Origin: a virus
Reading direction: 5' to 3' (one strand)
IMG/VR virus record: IMGVR_UViG_3300008448_000067
Coordinates: 1-64,000 of that record
DNA: 64,000 nt
The notes beneath the pieces are model-generated. The model had not been told where the DNA came from. It worked only from the letters and a program-made list of their open reading frames with translations, and ran no database searches. Below are positions 1 to 7,529 of this stretch, one piece after another; the first letter of the stretch is position 1; every line of letters begins with the position of its first letter. The position numbers and the translations under genes are program-made.

Positions 1-1188
1 ATCTTTTTTAAATTGATCTACATCATCGTTACCATTATCAATTGCTCGATTATTATTACGAATTGAATCGATTTCAGCATTCAATGTCTTAATTGAATTT
101 TGCCATGAACGAATATCAGCATTATAACCTGTGATCTGAGAATTTAGTGATGTGATTTGAGCATTGATCGCTATAATTTCGTTGAGACGAGCTTCGAGAT
201 TTTGTATTTGCTGCTCGATCGCAGCCATGGCTTCCGAGATCTCGGAAGTCTTAGATACTCTATTTTCAATCCATTCTTTCTTAAAGTCGTGATTGATACT
301 CTGCCTGCAGGTCGGGCAATTGTCATGATCATGAAAGAAGGATATTTCTTTATTGAACTTGCGGACCTTGGTTTCAAGATCTGTCTCCATCTGCAGTAGC
401 TTATTTTTACGCTTACTTACTTTATCATGATCTTCAATTTCATGCAAGAATGTAGAAATATTAGTTGAAAGAAGTTCAATAGTTTTTTCTGTAGAATGTA
501 CTCGATCTTCAAGCTCAACAATCATATCTTGCTTAGCTTTAATCAAATCTTCATTGTTAGTACGAATAGATATAATATGCTTCTCAGCCAGTTCAATTTT
601 GTTTTCAATTAGATTGATCTTATGATCTACTTCATTAATATCAGACTTGTTTTGGCCAATCTTTTCTTTCAGAAGAGTATTCATAGTACTAAAGATTTGA
701 ATATCCAATAGGTCTTCAATCACTTCTCTGCGTGCGTGTGCAGGAAGTTGCATAAAGGGCAGATAATTTGCAGAACCTAGGACTACAATCTGACCGAAAG
801 ATTTGAAACTTAGTTTCAGGATTTGCTTCTCAAATAGATCTTGATAATCTTTAACAGACGAATTTTGGTTTATTAGTACACTATTTTGGTAAATCTCGAA
901 TAGGTGTGGTTTCATACCCCTTCGAACAAGAAAATCATTTTTACCGACAGAGAACTCACATTCTGCAATAAGTCCCTTATTTGTGATAGAATTCATCAAT
1001 TGTGGCTTATTGATGTTTCGAAATGGCTTACCATAAAGAGCAAAAACCAGCGCGTCCAAGATCGTGGACTTGCCGGCACCATTTTCACCAACGATTAATG
1101 TTGACTTAGTACGATCTAGTTGGATCTCAGTCATCTGATTACCAGTTGACAAGAGATTCTGCCAACGCAGTTTTTTAAAGTGAATCAT
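1..1188 (-). CDS. gp46: gp46 recombination endonuclease subunit, SbcC/Rad50-like (C-terminus outside window)
   Basis: ATPase half of the T4-type gp46/gp47 nuclease, which processes double-strand ends for recombination-dependent replication. The first 396 residues are visible; the frame stays open to the left edge. An N-terminal Walker A, GENGAGKS (residues 34-41), is followed by a long charged, heptad-like region. A zinc-hook motif CPTC (residues 291-294) sits in the middle of the coiled coil, as in Rad50 and SbcC. The C-terminal Walker B and signature motifs must lie beyond the window. ATG 1188 directly abuts the TAA of the upstream small gene (TAAATG), so translation is probably coupled. 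The identification rests on the motifs plus the gp47 neighbour. Confidence 0.95.
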   Translation of the reverse strand, partial: MIHFKKLRWQNLLSTGNQMTEIQLDRTKSTLIVGENGAGKSTILDALVFALYGKPFRNINKPQLMNSITNKGLIAECEFSVGKNDFLVRRGMKPHLFEIYQNSVLINQNSSVKDYQDLFEKQILKLSFKSFGQIVVLGSANYLPFMQLPAHARREVIEDLLDIQIFSTMNTLLKEKIGQNKSDINEVDHKINLIENKIELAEKHIISIRTNNEDLIKAKQDMIVELEDRVHSTEKTIELLSTNISTFLHEIEDHDKVSKRKNKLLQMETDLETKVRKFNKEISFFHDHDNCPTCRQSINHDFKKEWIENRVSKTSEISEAMAAIEQQIQNLEARLNEIIAINAQITSLNSQITGYNADIRSWQNSIKTLNAEIDSIRNNNRAIDNGNDDVDQFKKD

Positions 1189-1368
1189 TTATTTCCCGTC
1201 ATCCATTAATTGGAAGTCACGATGCATGTAACCAGCATCGTAAGCAGCCTTTAACCACTTCAGTAGAATTTCTGGGTTATCGCCCTGATAGTGTGAAGCA
1301 TCTTCCCAGAACCATTCAGCTCTTAAACTGAAGTTCTGTTGTTGATAGAACCAGTCTTCGAATGTCAT
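1189..1368 (-). CDS. small conserved-position protein between gp47 and gp46 (59 aa)
   Basis: An unrecognised 59-residue protein that starts MTFEDWFYQQ and ends MDDGK. It is rich in aromatic residues (six Trp or Tyr in the first half), acidic overall, with no membrane segment. A GGAG Shine-Dalgarno lies inside the last codons of gp47, five bases before ATG 1368. Its stop touches the gp46 start codon. Both tight junctions, the good ribosome site and the absence of any other frame here support a real gene. Its place between the two nuclease subunits suggests an accessory of that complex, or simply a coupling cistron; this is inference from position only. Confidence 0.75.
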   Translation of the reverse strand: MTFEDWFYQQQNFSLRAEWFWEDASHYQGDNPEILLKWLKAAYDAGYMHRDFQLMDDGK

Positions 1369-1370
1369 AA

Positions 1371-2435
1371 CTACTCCACACTTAAAGCTTCACCATACAA
1401 CGTTCTTAGAAAATTGTCAAGTCTTTTTTTGTCTACCGGAGTTTCCCACTGGTCAACTACCTTAGTCAAAATTGTAAGAGTATCTTCTGCTTCATTTATA
1501 ATATCGCTATCATCTTCTAAATGAAGATTTAAATTGTCTTCAACCACCTGAATATCTAGAGCACCAGCTTTTTCCAGTTTATCAATATACGTATCAAACC
1601 AGAAAGGATTGTTCTTGCTCTTAACAATGACTTTAACATATGTGCCTTTGACAGAATCAAAATCAAAGGTGTTAACATGTTCAAAGTCTGCCCAATGAGT
1701 ATCATCATAAAACCACTTCTGAAACATCGTGAATGGATTCTGAATAAATGTTAACTCACGCGTGTCTGTGTCAAATATATGAAAACCGCGTGGATCATCA
1801 TAATCAGACCAAGACATCTCATAGGGTGCGCCAAGGTAATTGATATTACCGCGCGTGGATTTATGATGGAAGTGACCAGAACAAACCATATCAAACTTAT
1901 TAAAAATGCTAGCACTAAATCCGTGGTCATTTACCGCGCCTTTATACATTTCAAATCCAGCTAATTCTAAATGTCCAAATAAAACTTGAGCATCTGTGTC
2001 ATTTATAAACTGCATACTTTCATCATAATTACCAGAGCAAATCCATGGAAGCACAGCTAGCTTTAAGCCATCAATATCTACTTCAGTGGGATCAGAATAA
2101 TAATGAATGTTATATGTCGAGTGATCAAAAAGTTCACGCATCGAATTCACGTCATTTGTGTTCTTAAATGATGTGTCGTGATTACCAATGATAACATCTA
2201 GTCTAATTGCTGAAGCATCACAGTGTTCGACGAATCGGCGTAAATGTCTTGCGGTGACGAAGTTGATATATTTTCTACGATCGACAATATCACCCAAGTG
2301 AAAAATACGGCTAATACCATTAGCAGCAAGATACGGAAAGAAGTGTTCATAATAAAACCTATTGAAATATTCAGCAAAAGCTACAGAGTCACCTCGAGCA
2401 CCCCAGTGAGTATCAGTGATTAAAGCAATTTTCAT
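1371..2435 (-). CDS. gp47: gp47 recombination endonuclease subunit, SbcD/Mre11-like
   Basis: Metallophosphoesterase nuclease subunit that pairs with gp46. The 354 residues match the usual gp47 size. Phosphoesterase metal-site motifs are seen in order: TDTHWG (D8, H10), HLGDIVDRRK (D49), GNHDT (N85, H86), FGHLELAG and SGHFHHKS. The C-terminal third is the acidic, Rad50-contacting type of region. ATG 2435 overlaps the TAA of the upstream small gene as TAATG, indicating coupled translation. It belongs to the gp55-x-gp47-x-gp46 block read leftward from the early promoters near 3.4-6.06 kb. Confidence 0.96.
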   Translation of the reverse strand: MKIALITDTHWGARGDSVAFAEYFNRFYYEHFFPYLAANGISRIFHLGDIVDRRKYINFVTARHLRRFVEHCDASAIRLDVIIGNHDTSFKNTNDVNSMRELFDHSTYNIHYYSDPTEVDIDGLKLAVLPWICSGNYDESMQFINDTDAQVLFGHLELAGFEMYKGAVNDHGFSASIFNKFDMVCSGHFHHKSTRGNINYLGAPYEMSWSDYDDPRGFHIFDTDTRELTFIQNPFTMFQKWFYDDTHWADFEHVNTFDFDSVKGTYVKVIVKSKNNPFWFDTYIDKLEKAGALDIQVVEDNLNLHLEDDSDIINEAEDTLTILTKVVDQWETPVDKKRLDNFLRTLYGEALSVE

Positions 2436-2605
2436 TAAAAAACTTTCTTAGTTTTCTTATCATATTCACGAAGAGATTTATCACAGAAATCACGAATATT
2501 CTGTAGATTTGTCATATAGTTATATCGAATCGACATTGAATTACTAGGGTTTAACATATTTTCTCTGTATTGCTCTAGCAATGGTGGAATATTTAAATTA
2601 CTCAT
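2435..2605 (-). CDS. small protein between gp55 and gp47 (56 aa)
   Basis: Unrecognised 56-residue protein beginning MSNLNIPPLL. A start at TTG 2617 would add four residues, but ATG 2605 is preferred: GAGG lies six bases upstream, within the last codons of gp55, and the gene then overlaps gp55 by only eight bases. It is basic towards the C-terminus (KKTKKVF) with predicted helices and no membrane segment. The TAA overlaps the gp47 ATG. T4-like genomes often carry small uncharacterised genes at this position; no function is assigned. Confidence 0.7.
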   Translation of the reverse strand: MSNLNIPPLLEQYRENMLNPSNSMSIRYNYMTNLQNIRDFCDKSLREYDKKTKKVF

Positions 2606-3170
2606 CTTGATCCTCAATAAATTTTTCTACGCCCTTCTTGGGCTTTTGCTTTACAGGAAGTTTGGCTTCATACTTTTCGGCAAGTTCTGCTAGCTTTTCA
2701 TTTACATTAATATACACCGCATCAAAATGACTTCTATCTTCAGGAGCCATATCAACAAGAGTATTCATAATTATAGAATTTTCGAAACTCTTGTGTTTAA
2801 TATAAAGTTGTTTCTTTTCTTTTTCAATTCTACGTAAGAATGCATTATATGTAATCTGTGTAAAATATGCAAATGGATTATTAGTCTTATCTGGATTAAA
2901 GTTATGAAGATATCTCAAGCAATTCTCAATTGCGTCTCCAACCATTTCCTCACGATAAGAATATCCAGCGAAGTTTGGTCGAGTCGCGAGACGCTGTGCA
3001 ATTAACATAATACACTTACCAACATAATTTGGTACTGGAGGACGATCTTCTCCAAGGCGCTTTGTTTCCTGATACGCAGTATGGTACTTAATCATCTCAG
3101 TATAAAAAAGCTTATTATCAATATAATGAATTGGCTTCTTCTTTTTAGGTAGTGGTGTAGTAATTTTCAT
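2598..3170 (-). CDS. gp55: gp55 late-transcription sigma factor
   Basis: Phage-encoded sigma-family factor that, with the sliding clamp, directs host RNA polymerase to NATAAATA late promoters, which are abundant in this window. The 190 residues are close to T4 gp55 (185). The core region includes NPFAYFTQITYNAFLRRI (about residues 95-112), the gp55 version of sigma region 2, followed by KEKKQ. The N- and C-terminal tails are basic. AAGG lies upstream of ATG 3170. A full-consensus sigma70 promoter at 3375-3403 inside the preceding gene gives it a likely separate early transcript. Confidence 0.95.
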   Translation of the reverse strand: MKITTPLPKKKKPIHYIDNKLFYTEMIKYHTAYQETKRLGEDRPPVPNYVGKCIMLIAQRLATRPNFAGYSYREEMVGDAIENCLRYLHNFNPDKTNNPFAYFTQITYNAFLRRIEKEKKQLYIKHKSFENSIIMNTLVDMAPEDRSHFDAVYINVNEKLAELAEKYEAKLPVKQKPKKGVEKFIEDQDE

Positions 3171-3181
3171 TATTAATAACC

Positions 3182-3553
3182 TTAATTCAACGTTGGTTTT
3201 GACATCATGCTAATTAGTTTTTTATAACGCTCTTCAGACTTATTCATTTGTTCTAGAGCATGTTTTAAATAAGAATCAACGTCGGCTCCAGCTGCACACT
3301 CTACTAATTTTTTATAGTAATTGACCATAGATTCGCTTGGAACAAAGCTAAATACAATCTTGTTGTTATCTATAATTATATAATCAGATGCAGAAAATGT
3401 CAACACTTTTGTTATCTTAGAGCCCAGAATTCCAGATTCATCCATCGCATCTGTAATATAAAATGGGTTTATAATCTTGTAGTAATCAGGTTGAGGTTCT
3501 ATTTCTCCGATGATTTGTTCACCGCTAATAAGATTAAATACTCTGAACTGCAT
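3182..3553 (-). CDS. Sm/LSm-like small protein next to gp55 (123 aa)
   Basis: The N-terminal ~75 residues look like an Sm/LSm-type beta barrel: LISGEQIIGEIE (residues 8-19) resembles the Sm1 signature, followed by alternating hydrophobic strands and KIVFSFVPS. The C-terminal ~45 residues are helical and charged. No other domain is recognised. It lies between uvsW and gp55 and probably shares their early transcript. The coding sequence also contains a perfect sigma70 promoter for gp55. An RNA-binding or transcription-related role is a guess from fold-like sequence and neighbours. No gp33 (late co-activator) is visible in the window, so a gp33-like role is possible but unsupported by sequence. 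Confidence 0.75.
   Translation of the reverse strand: MQFRVFNLISGEQIIGEIEPQPDYYKIINPFYITDAMDESGILGSKITKVLTFSASDYIIIDNNKIVFSFVPSESMVNYYKKLVECAAGADVDSYLKHALEQMNKSEERYKKLISMMSKPTLN
3375..3403 (-). promoter_or_regulatory. sigma70-consensus early promoter inside the Sm-like gene, facing gp55
   Basis: On the minus strand, TTGACA (3403-3398) and TATAAT (3380-3375) are separated by exactly 17 bases: a 12/12 match to the bacterial consensus. The predicted start is near 3368, about 200 bases before gp55 and within the upstream coding frame. It could give gp55, gp47 and gp46 a transcript independent of the gp3/uvsY promoters. Confidence 0.7.
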
Positions 3554-3556
3554 ATT

Positions 3557-5023
3557 CTATACCCTTACGTTATAGATTTGGTACTCAAATTGTTCCGAAT
3601 CGTAGATTTTAGTTCGTTCTATAAAATGTTTAAGAGTATAATTTTGGTGTGACTTATAAGATAAATCATCTACAATATCATACAAAATAGCGCCTTCTTG
3701 TTTTTCTTTATGAAGCCGAAGCATTCTACCGATCGACTGTAAAACTTTAATTTTTGATTTAGACGGAGAAGCAGCAATCATATGATGAAGTCTATTAATT
3801 GAAACACCAGTTGAAGTAGTACCTAATGATGCTAACAGAATTGCATTCTCTTCTTCTTCTATCGCTTTTCGAATACTTTCACGAGTGTCACCACTAACAG
3901 AACCATCAATATAAAATACGTTATGATCTGTGCTTCTTGTGATGAGATCATAGAGTGATTTCCCATGATCCACAATTCTAAAGAAAACAAGCTTATTACC
4001 TTTCAGAGATAAACATAAGTTCTTTATGAACTTGTTACGTTCAGTAGAAGATATCAGATAATCAATTTCTTCAGCATATGTTTTTCCTCGTACACTCTTT
4101 GCAATTTCATCAGAGTATTTAAGTACAATACATTTAATTTTCAGCTTAGAAACATATCCTTGATCCATGAGCTCTTTAGTAGAGACTGCTTTATATTTTG
4201 GACCAAACAATCCTTCAATTGTTGCTTCATTGAGAGGATTACCATCAAGAGTTCCTGTGGTTCCGAATCTATATTTACAGTACTGTAAGCTACTCAGAAT
4301 TTGAATAAGCGAGGTTGCTTTTGCTCCGTGAGCTTCATCTCCAAACACTACACCAAATTGTTGGTACCATGATTTTGGCATTTTATTTTTGCCATTATTT
4401 AATGACTGCCAAGTTGTAATTACAATATCAGTTGGAACGTCGTTTGATCTATTTATTCCTTCTGTACTGCAATGAATTGTACCAGTGTATCCATAATCTC
4501 TAAAATCGCTGGCCATCTGATTCACCAGACCAATGGTAGGAACAATGATCAATCCTTTATGACCGAACTGCTGGTACCATCTCATAAGAACATAGATCAT
4601 GAAAGACTTACCAGAAGATGTTGGACTTACTAAAGTTCTTCTTGTAGATCTTAAACACTTTAAGATAGAATCAAACTGATAGTCTCGTGACTGGTATTTT
4701 TCCGGAATATTAAGAGATTGAATAAACTGCTCGAGTTCGAACTCAGAAATGTTTTCGTAGAATAATTCTTCATCAAACGAGAAACTATAGCCACGACTAT
4801 CACAAAATTTCTTTATACGTTGAGCAAGACCAGCATAACAAGTGCCTGACATCCTATTAATTAATGAAATATTCCCATCCCAAAGTCTGGCTTTGTACTT
4901 AGGATTAAACTTATATCCATCTGCTTTCCATGTAAAAGCATCAGCCAGTTCCATGATTGTCGAAGATTCTGCGCAGACCTTAATATGTACTCTGTCTATG
5001 AATTTTAAATGTACATCACTCAT
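3557..5023 (-). CDS. uvsW: UvsW RNA-DNA/DNA helicase
   Basis: Superfamily 2 helicase that unwinds branched DNA and R-loops, shifting T4-type replication from origin- to recombination-dependent mode. The length is 488 residues (T4: about 500). Walker A SPTSSGKS spans residues 133-140, the DEAH box is D229-H232, motif Ia-like VPTIGLVNQ is near 161 and motif VI-like QSIGRMLRLH lies in the C-terminal half. The N-terminal ~100 residues are the small UvsW-specific domain. ATG 5023 overlaps the uvsY stop codon (TAATG). Confidence 0.96.
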   Translation of the reverse strand: MSDVHLKFIDRVHIKVCAESSTIMELADAFTWKADGYKFNPKYKARLWDGNISLINRMSGTCYAGLAQRIKKFCDSRGYSFSFDEELFYENISEFELEQFIQSLNIPEKYQSRDYQFDSILKCLRSTRRTLVSPTSSGKSFMIYVLMRWYQQFGHKGLIIVPTIGLVNQMASDFRDYGYTGTIHCSTEGINRSNDVPTDIVITTWQSLNNGKNKMPKSWYQQFGVVFGDEAHGAKATSLIQILSSLQYCKYRFGTTGTLDGNPLNEATIEGLFGPKYKAVSTKELMDQGYVSKLKIKCIVLKYSDEIAKSVRGKTYAEEIDYLISSTERNKFIKNLCLSLKGNKLVFFRIVDHGKSLYDLITRSTDHNVFYIDGSVSGDTRESIRKAIEEEENAILLASLGTTSTGVSINRLHHMIAASPSKSKIKVLQSIGRMLRLHKEKQEGAILYDIVDDLSYKSHQNYTLKHFIERTKIYDSEQFEYQIYNVRV

Positions 5024-5457
5024 TAAATACCAACTTTGAACTTCTCAAAATCGATAGCAGCTTTAATATTGAAACCACGATTTGTAAGAGATTTGATGAC
5101 TGACTCAAGAAGATCTAACTTCTCTTGCTGAATGCCAATTTTAAGTGTGAGGTTAATCACTTCTGTATCAGCGTCGATGTAGTTGTTCACGTCCGAACGA
5201 ATGATCTTACCCTGAGGTGGCAACCGCCAACCCTTGGCATGAGTTTCTTCCGTCGGACCCATAGTAAAGAACTCGTGTTTAGCCAACTTCAATTGCTTGA
5301 ATTCGGCTTCATATTTACGAAGAATCAAACGTTCATTCGTAAACATCTTAAAATACTTATGGTGAAGCTTAGGAATACGTAAAACTTCGTCGCTCAACTC
5401 TGTGCGATCGATAGTTGCGTCTTTTTCCCATTCGGAGTATATATCTTCAAGTTTCAT
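5023..5457 (-). CDS. uvsY: UvsY recombination mediator
   Basis: Loads the UvsX recombinase on single-stranded DNA coated with gp32. The 144 residues match T4 UvsY (137) in length and pattern. The start MKLEDIYSEWEKDATID parallels T4 MRLEDLQEELKKDVFID, and the C-terminal helix has the IKSLTNRGFNIK segment like T4 IKSRGFAIK. That N-terminal match fixes ATG 5457. There is no convincing Shine-Dalgarno; the -10 of a sigma70-type promoter ends six bases before the ATG, so the early transcript is predicted to be leaderless. The stop overlaps the uvsW start. Confidence 0.93.
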   Translation of the reverse strand: MKLEDIYSEWEKDATIDRTELSDEVLRIPKLHHKYFKMFTNERLILRKYEAEFKQLKLAKHEFFTMGPTEETHAKGWRLPPQGKIIRSDVNNYIDADTEVINLTLKIGIQQEKLDLLESVIKSLTNRGFNIKAAIDFEKFKVGI

Positions 5458-5463
5458 AATATA

Positions 5464-5492
5464 AGTCTACCACAGATTGCAAAAAATGTCAA
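5464..5492 (-). promoter_or_regulatory. sigma70-type early promoter for uvsY (leaderless start)
   Basis: TTGACA (5492-5487), a 17-base spacer and TAGACT (5469-5464) match 10 of 12 consensus positions. The -35 begins at the base after the gp3 stop codon. The expected transcription start, about seven bases past the -10, falls on the uvsY ATG at 5457. Confidence 0.6.
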
Positions 5493-6008
5493 CTAAATTA
5501 GTTCGATATTATACTTTAAAAATTTAAAATTTGCTGTACACTGAATATAGTTGACATCTGAGTCAGTTGTGTTAAAATCTAAATTGCCCAAACTAATTGG
5601 AAAAGCATCATGAAAAACTACTTTAATGTTTGGCTGCATAGAACTATTCATAATAATCAAAGTAATATCAGAATATTCAGTTTCTGCACTTCCGAGTGGA
5701 GCCTGTCTAAGAGACTTGAATTGATCAAAATTTTCTGATGGTCCTAATTTAACCATCCAGTTGTGAAGCTCGAGATAGTCATTAATATCTTCACTCACTC
5801 TAAATGTAATAGACAAAGGACTATATTTAATATTTCCTGCAAGAGGAATTGATACAAACGGTGTAGGAGAATTAGCATCTCCTAGATCAACACCTGGAAG
5901 ACTCACATTTTGAATGTTAAAGTCTAGATTAGGAGCACGCATAAGAGTGAATTTAAATCCCAGAGGAGATAAGAAATTCTTGTTTGTTGGAATATTTAAA
6001 ACAGACAT
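5493..6008 (-). CDS. gp3: gp3-like tail completion / tube-terminator protein
   Basis: A 171-residue protein (T4 gp3: 176) with a tail-tube-type fold signature: FKFTLMRAPNLDFNIQNVSL, then LPGVDLG, TPFVSIPLAG, PLSITFRVSED and LHNWMVKLG. Many myoviral tube-like proteins show this 'F-x-x-R-x-P-N ... I-P-L-x-G ... F-x-V-x-E-D' pattern. The position directly after gp23 and before uvsY is that of gp3 in cyanophage-type T4 relatives, where it caps the tail tube and stabilises the sheath. A second gp19-like tube protein is the main alternative. AAGGA lies ahead of ATG 6008; both an early and a late promoter lie just upstream. Confidence 0.75.
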   Translation of the reverse strand: MSVLNIPTNKNFLSPLGFKFTLMRAPNLDFNIQNVSLPGVDLGDANSPTPFVSIPLAGNIKYSPLSITFRVSEDINDYLELHNWMVKLGPSENFDQFKSLRQAPLGSAETEYSDITLIIMNSSMQPNIKVVFHDAFPISLGNLDFNTTDSDVNYIQCTANFKFLKYNIELI

Positions 6009-6032
6009 AGTATTCCTTTAAGACTTAATATC

Positions 6033-6060
6033 ATTATACCATAACTATTTATAATGTCAA
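6033..6060 (-). promoter_or_regulatory. sigma70-consensus early promoter upstream of gp3
   Basis: TTGACA (6060-6055), a 16-base spacer and TATAAT (6038-6033): all 12 consensus bases present. The start is predicted near 6026, leaving a short leader with AAAGGA before the gp3 ATG. It can serve gp3, uvsY, uvsW and downstream genes early in infection. The spacer contains a late promoter element. Confidence 0.75.
6046..6053 (-). promoter_or_regulatory. T4-type late promoter (TATAAATA) for gp3, nested in the early promoter spacer
   Basis: A perfect TATAAATA on the minus strand, 38 bases before the gp3 ATG. It lies between the -35 and -10 of the sigma70 promoter, so the same DNA can be used by both holoenzymes at different times. 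Confidence 0.8.
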
Positions 6061-6063
6061 CAG

Positions 6064-6094
6064 ATAAAAAGAGAGGGAGCCGAAGCTCCCTCTC
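6064..6094 (-). terminator. intrinsic terminator after gp23
   Basis: A 10-bp perfect stem (6071-6080 with 6085-6094) closed by a C(TTCG)G tetraloop on the minus strand, followed by a run of five T. This is the strongest hairpin seen in the window and separates gp23 from gp3. Confidence 0.9.
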
Positions 6095-6125
6095 CAGGTT
6101 TGGTTGGTTATCCCAACTCTTATGA

Positions 6126-7484
6126 TTACATAAGGTTAGAAACAAGAACGCGGCGATAGTACTTGTTCGAATCCTGCTCAAGAGTAGCTGATGTATCAGC
6201 AGCAGTTGTACCCTTAGCGAATGGATTTGGAGCCATACCGTAACGAGTCTTGAAGCCGATCTTTGGCTGGAATGAGCCTGGATCAACTGCACGAACCATC
6301 TGTAGTGGAACGTATGGGCAGTAGAAGAGACCAGCATCATAAGGGTTCGAACCCTTATAACCAGTAACAAGATAGTTAGTACCAGCATAAGGATCAATAT
6401 AAACCTTGATGCGGCCATTGATAACACCAGCAAAAGTATTGCCAGTATCGTCAATGTTTAGCGAGTTAGTATTAAGAGCTGGAGCGTAATCAAGAACACC
6501 AGCCATCTGAAGAGCCGAAGCTACGTCCGACGAACAGATGATAACGTTACCCTTACCACGACGGGTTTGCTTAGCAATCTGGTTGCATTCGCGTTCAATC
6601 TGGAATAGAAGACCCTTGAACTTTTCAACAGCCCAACGACCGTTTGAATCGGTATCAAGATCAAAAATACCTGCAGTTGTTGTACCGTCAGCAGCACCAC
6701 GTTCAGCAGTGATGATGATTGAACGAACAACTTCGCGGTTGATTTCTGCAAGAATTTCAGCCGAAAGAATGTTTGAAAGTTCTGATTCAGCATCAAGACC
6801 ATGAATTGCCTTTAGATCCTGTGCAAGTTCTAAAGTATATTCTGCCTTGAGAGCGCGAGTCTTAGCAGACACAGTAACCTTCTCGATTGAGAAGCCCATT
6901 TCTGGGAAAATATATGTGCTATTTGCGCCAAGAAGTTCGCCTGTACCAAGCAGAAGACCCATTGTGTAGTTATAGGTCGAGTTACCTGCGTTGTTTGACG
7001 AACCAGGAGCTGTACCAACAGTGTTAGCACCAACAGCAGTTGCCGAACCGGCACCGGTGTTAGCAGCATCAACACCAGCGCCTAGACGCGAAGAGTGACC
7101 GGTGTTTGCTTCGTTGTAGAATGCTTCTGAAACGCTTGAATCAGTTGTGTTAGCATAATGCGAACGCATTGCAAAGATAAGGCCAGTTGGGCCCGACATT
7201 GGCTGAACGCCGCAGATATCATAAGCAATCAGGTTTGGCATCGAACGACGAACCAGCGAAATAAGTACTGGATCAAAGTTTGCAGCATTACCAGCTGTGT
7301 TGACGTGTGTAGCTTCTCCAAGAAGATGTTGTGATCCACCTTGGCCAGCAGCTTCACGAAGAGCCTGCTCGGTATTTTCTAGAATTTGTGCGGTCACATA
7401 GCGCTTCTGAGCGTTTGTGATCTCTGGTAGATCACCATGCTCAAGCACTGGCTTCCACTTGTTTTGTAGTTCCTCAGCTAACAT
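6126..7484 (-). CDS. gp23: gp23 major capsid protein precursor
   Basis: HK97-fold hexamer-forming capsid protein of T4-like phages; 452 residues. Recognised by VRRSMPNLIAYDICGVQPMS (residues ~79-98), GPTGLIFAMRSHY and the C-terminal KIGFKTRYGMAPNPFA region. The N-terminal ~57 residues are an acidic/helical prodomain. An LGE motif (L55-G56-E57, then A58) fits the L/I-x-E rule for gp21 protease cleavage, so the mature protein probably begins at A58. ATG 7484 is preceded by GGGGAG. A late promoter at 7522-7529 and a terminator at 6064-6094 bound it as its own strong late transcript. Confidence 0.97.
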   Translation of the reverse strand: MLAEELQNKWKPVLEHGDLPEITNAQKRYVTAQILENTEQALREAAGQGGSQHLLGEATHVNTAGNAANFDPVLISLVRRSMPNLIAYDICGVQPMSGPTGLIFAMRSHYANTTDSSVSEAFYNEANTGHSSRLGAGVDAANTGAGSATAVGANTVGTAPGSSNNAGNSTYNYTMGLLLGTGELLGANSTYIFPEMGFSIEKVTVSAKTRALKAEYTLELAQDLKAIHGLDAESELSNILSAEILAEINREVVRSIIITAERGAADGTTTAGIFDLDTDSNGRWAVEKFKGLLFQIERECNQIAKQTRRGKGNVIICSSDVASALQMAGVLDYAPALNTNSLNIDDTGNTFAGVINGRIKVYIDPYAGTNYLVTGYKGSNPYDAGLFYCPYVPLQMVRAVDPGSFQPKIGFKTRYGMAPNPFAKGTTAADTSATLEQDSNKYYRRVLVSNLM

Positions 7485-7521
7485 TTTATTCTCCCCTTAC
7501 CTTTCTGGGTATTTGATGTTT

Positions 7522-7529
7522 TATTTATT
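7522..7529 (-). promoter_or_regulatory. late promoter for gp23 (AATAAATA)
   Basis: AATAAATA on the minus strand, about 38 bases before the gp23 ATG. It shares bases with the gp22 stop codon (TAATAAATA). Confidence 0.8.

Noticed and set aside
1410-1440. TTGACA with a weak -10 (TATGGT) at the end of gp47 as a promoter for the small gene and gp46
   Set aside because: The -10 matches only 4 of 6 consensus bases, within coding sequence. Not strong enough to list beside the full-consensus sites.
4450-4457. AATAAATA element inside uvsW
   Set aside because: Not near a gene start and within an early gene; most likely a chance match.
5996-7075. Alternative minus-strand Leu/Val-rich frames within and after gp23
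   Set aside because: They are out-of-frame shadows of gp23, overlapping the terminator and lacking ribosome sites; gp23 itself is certain.
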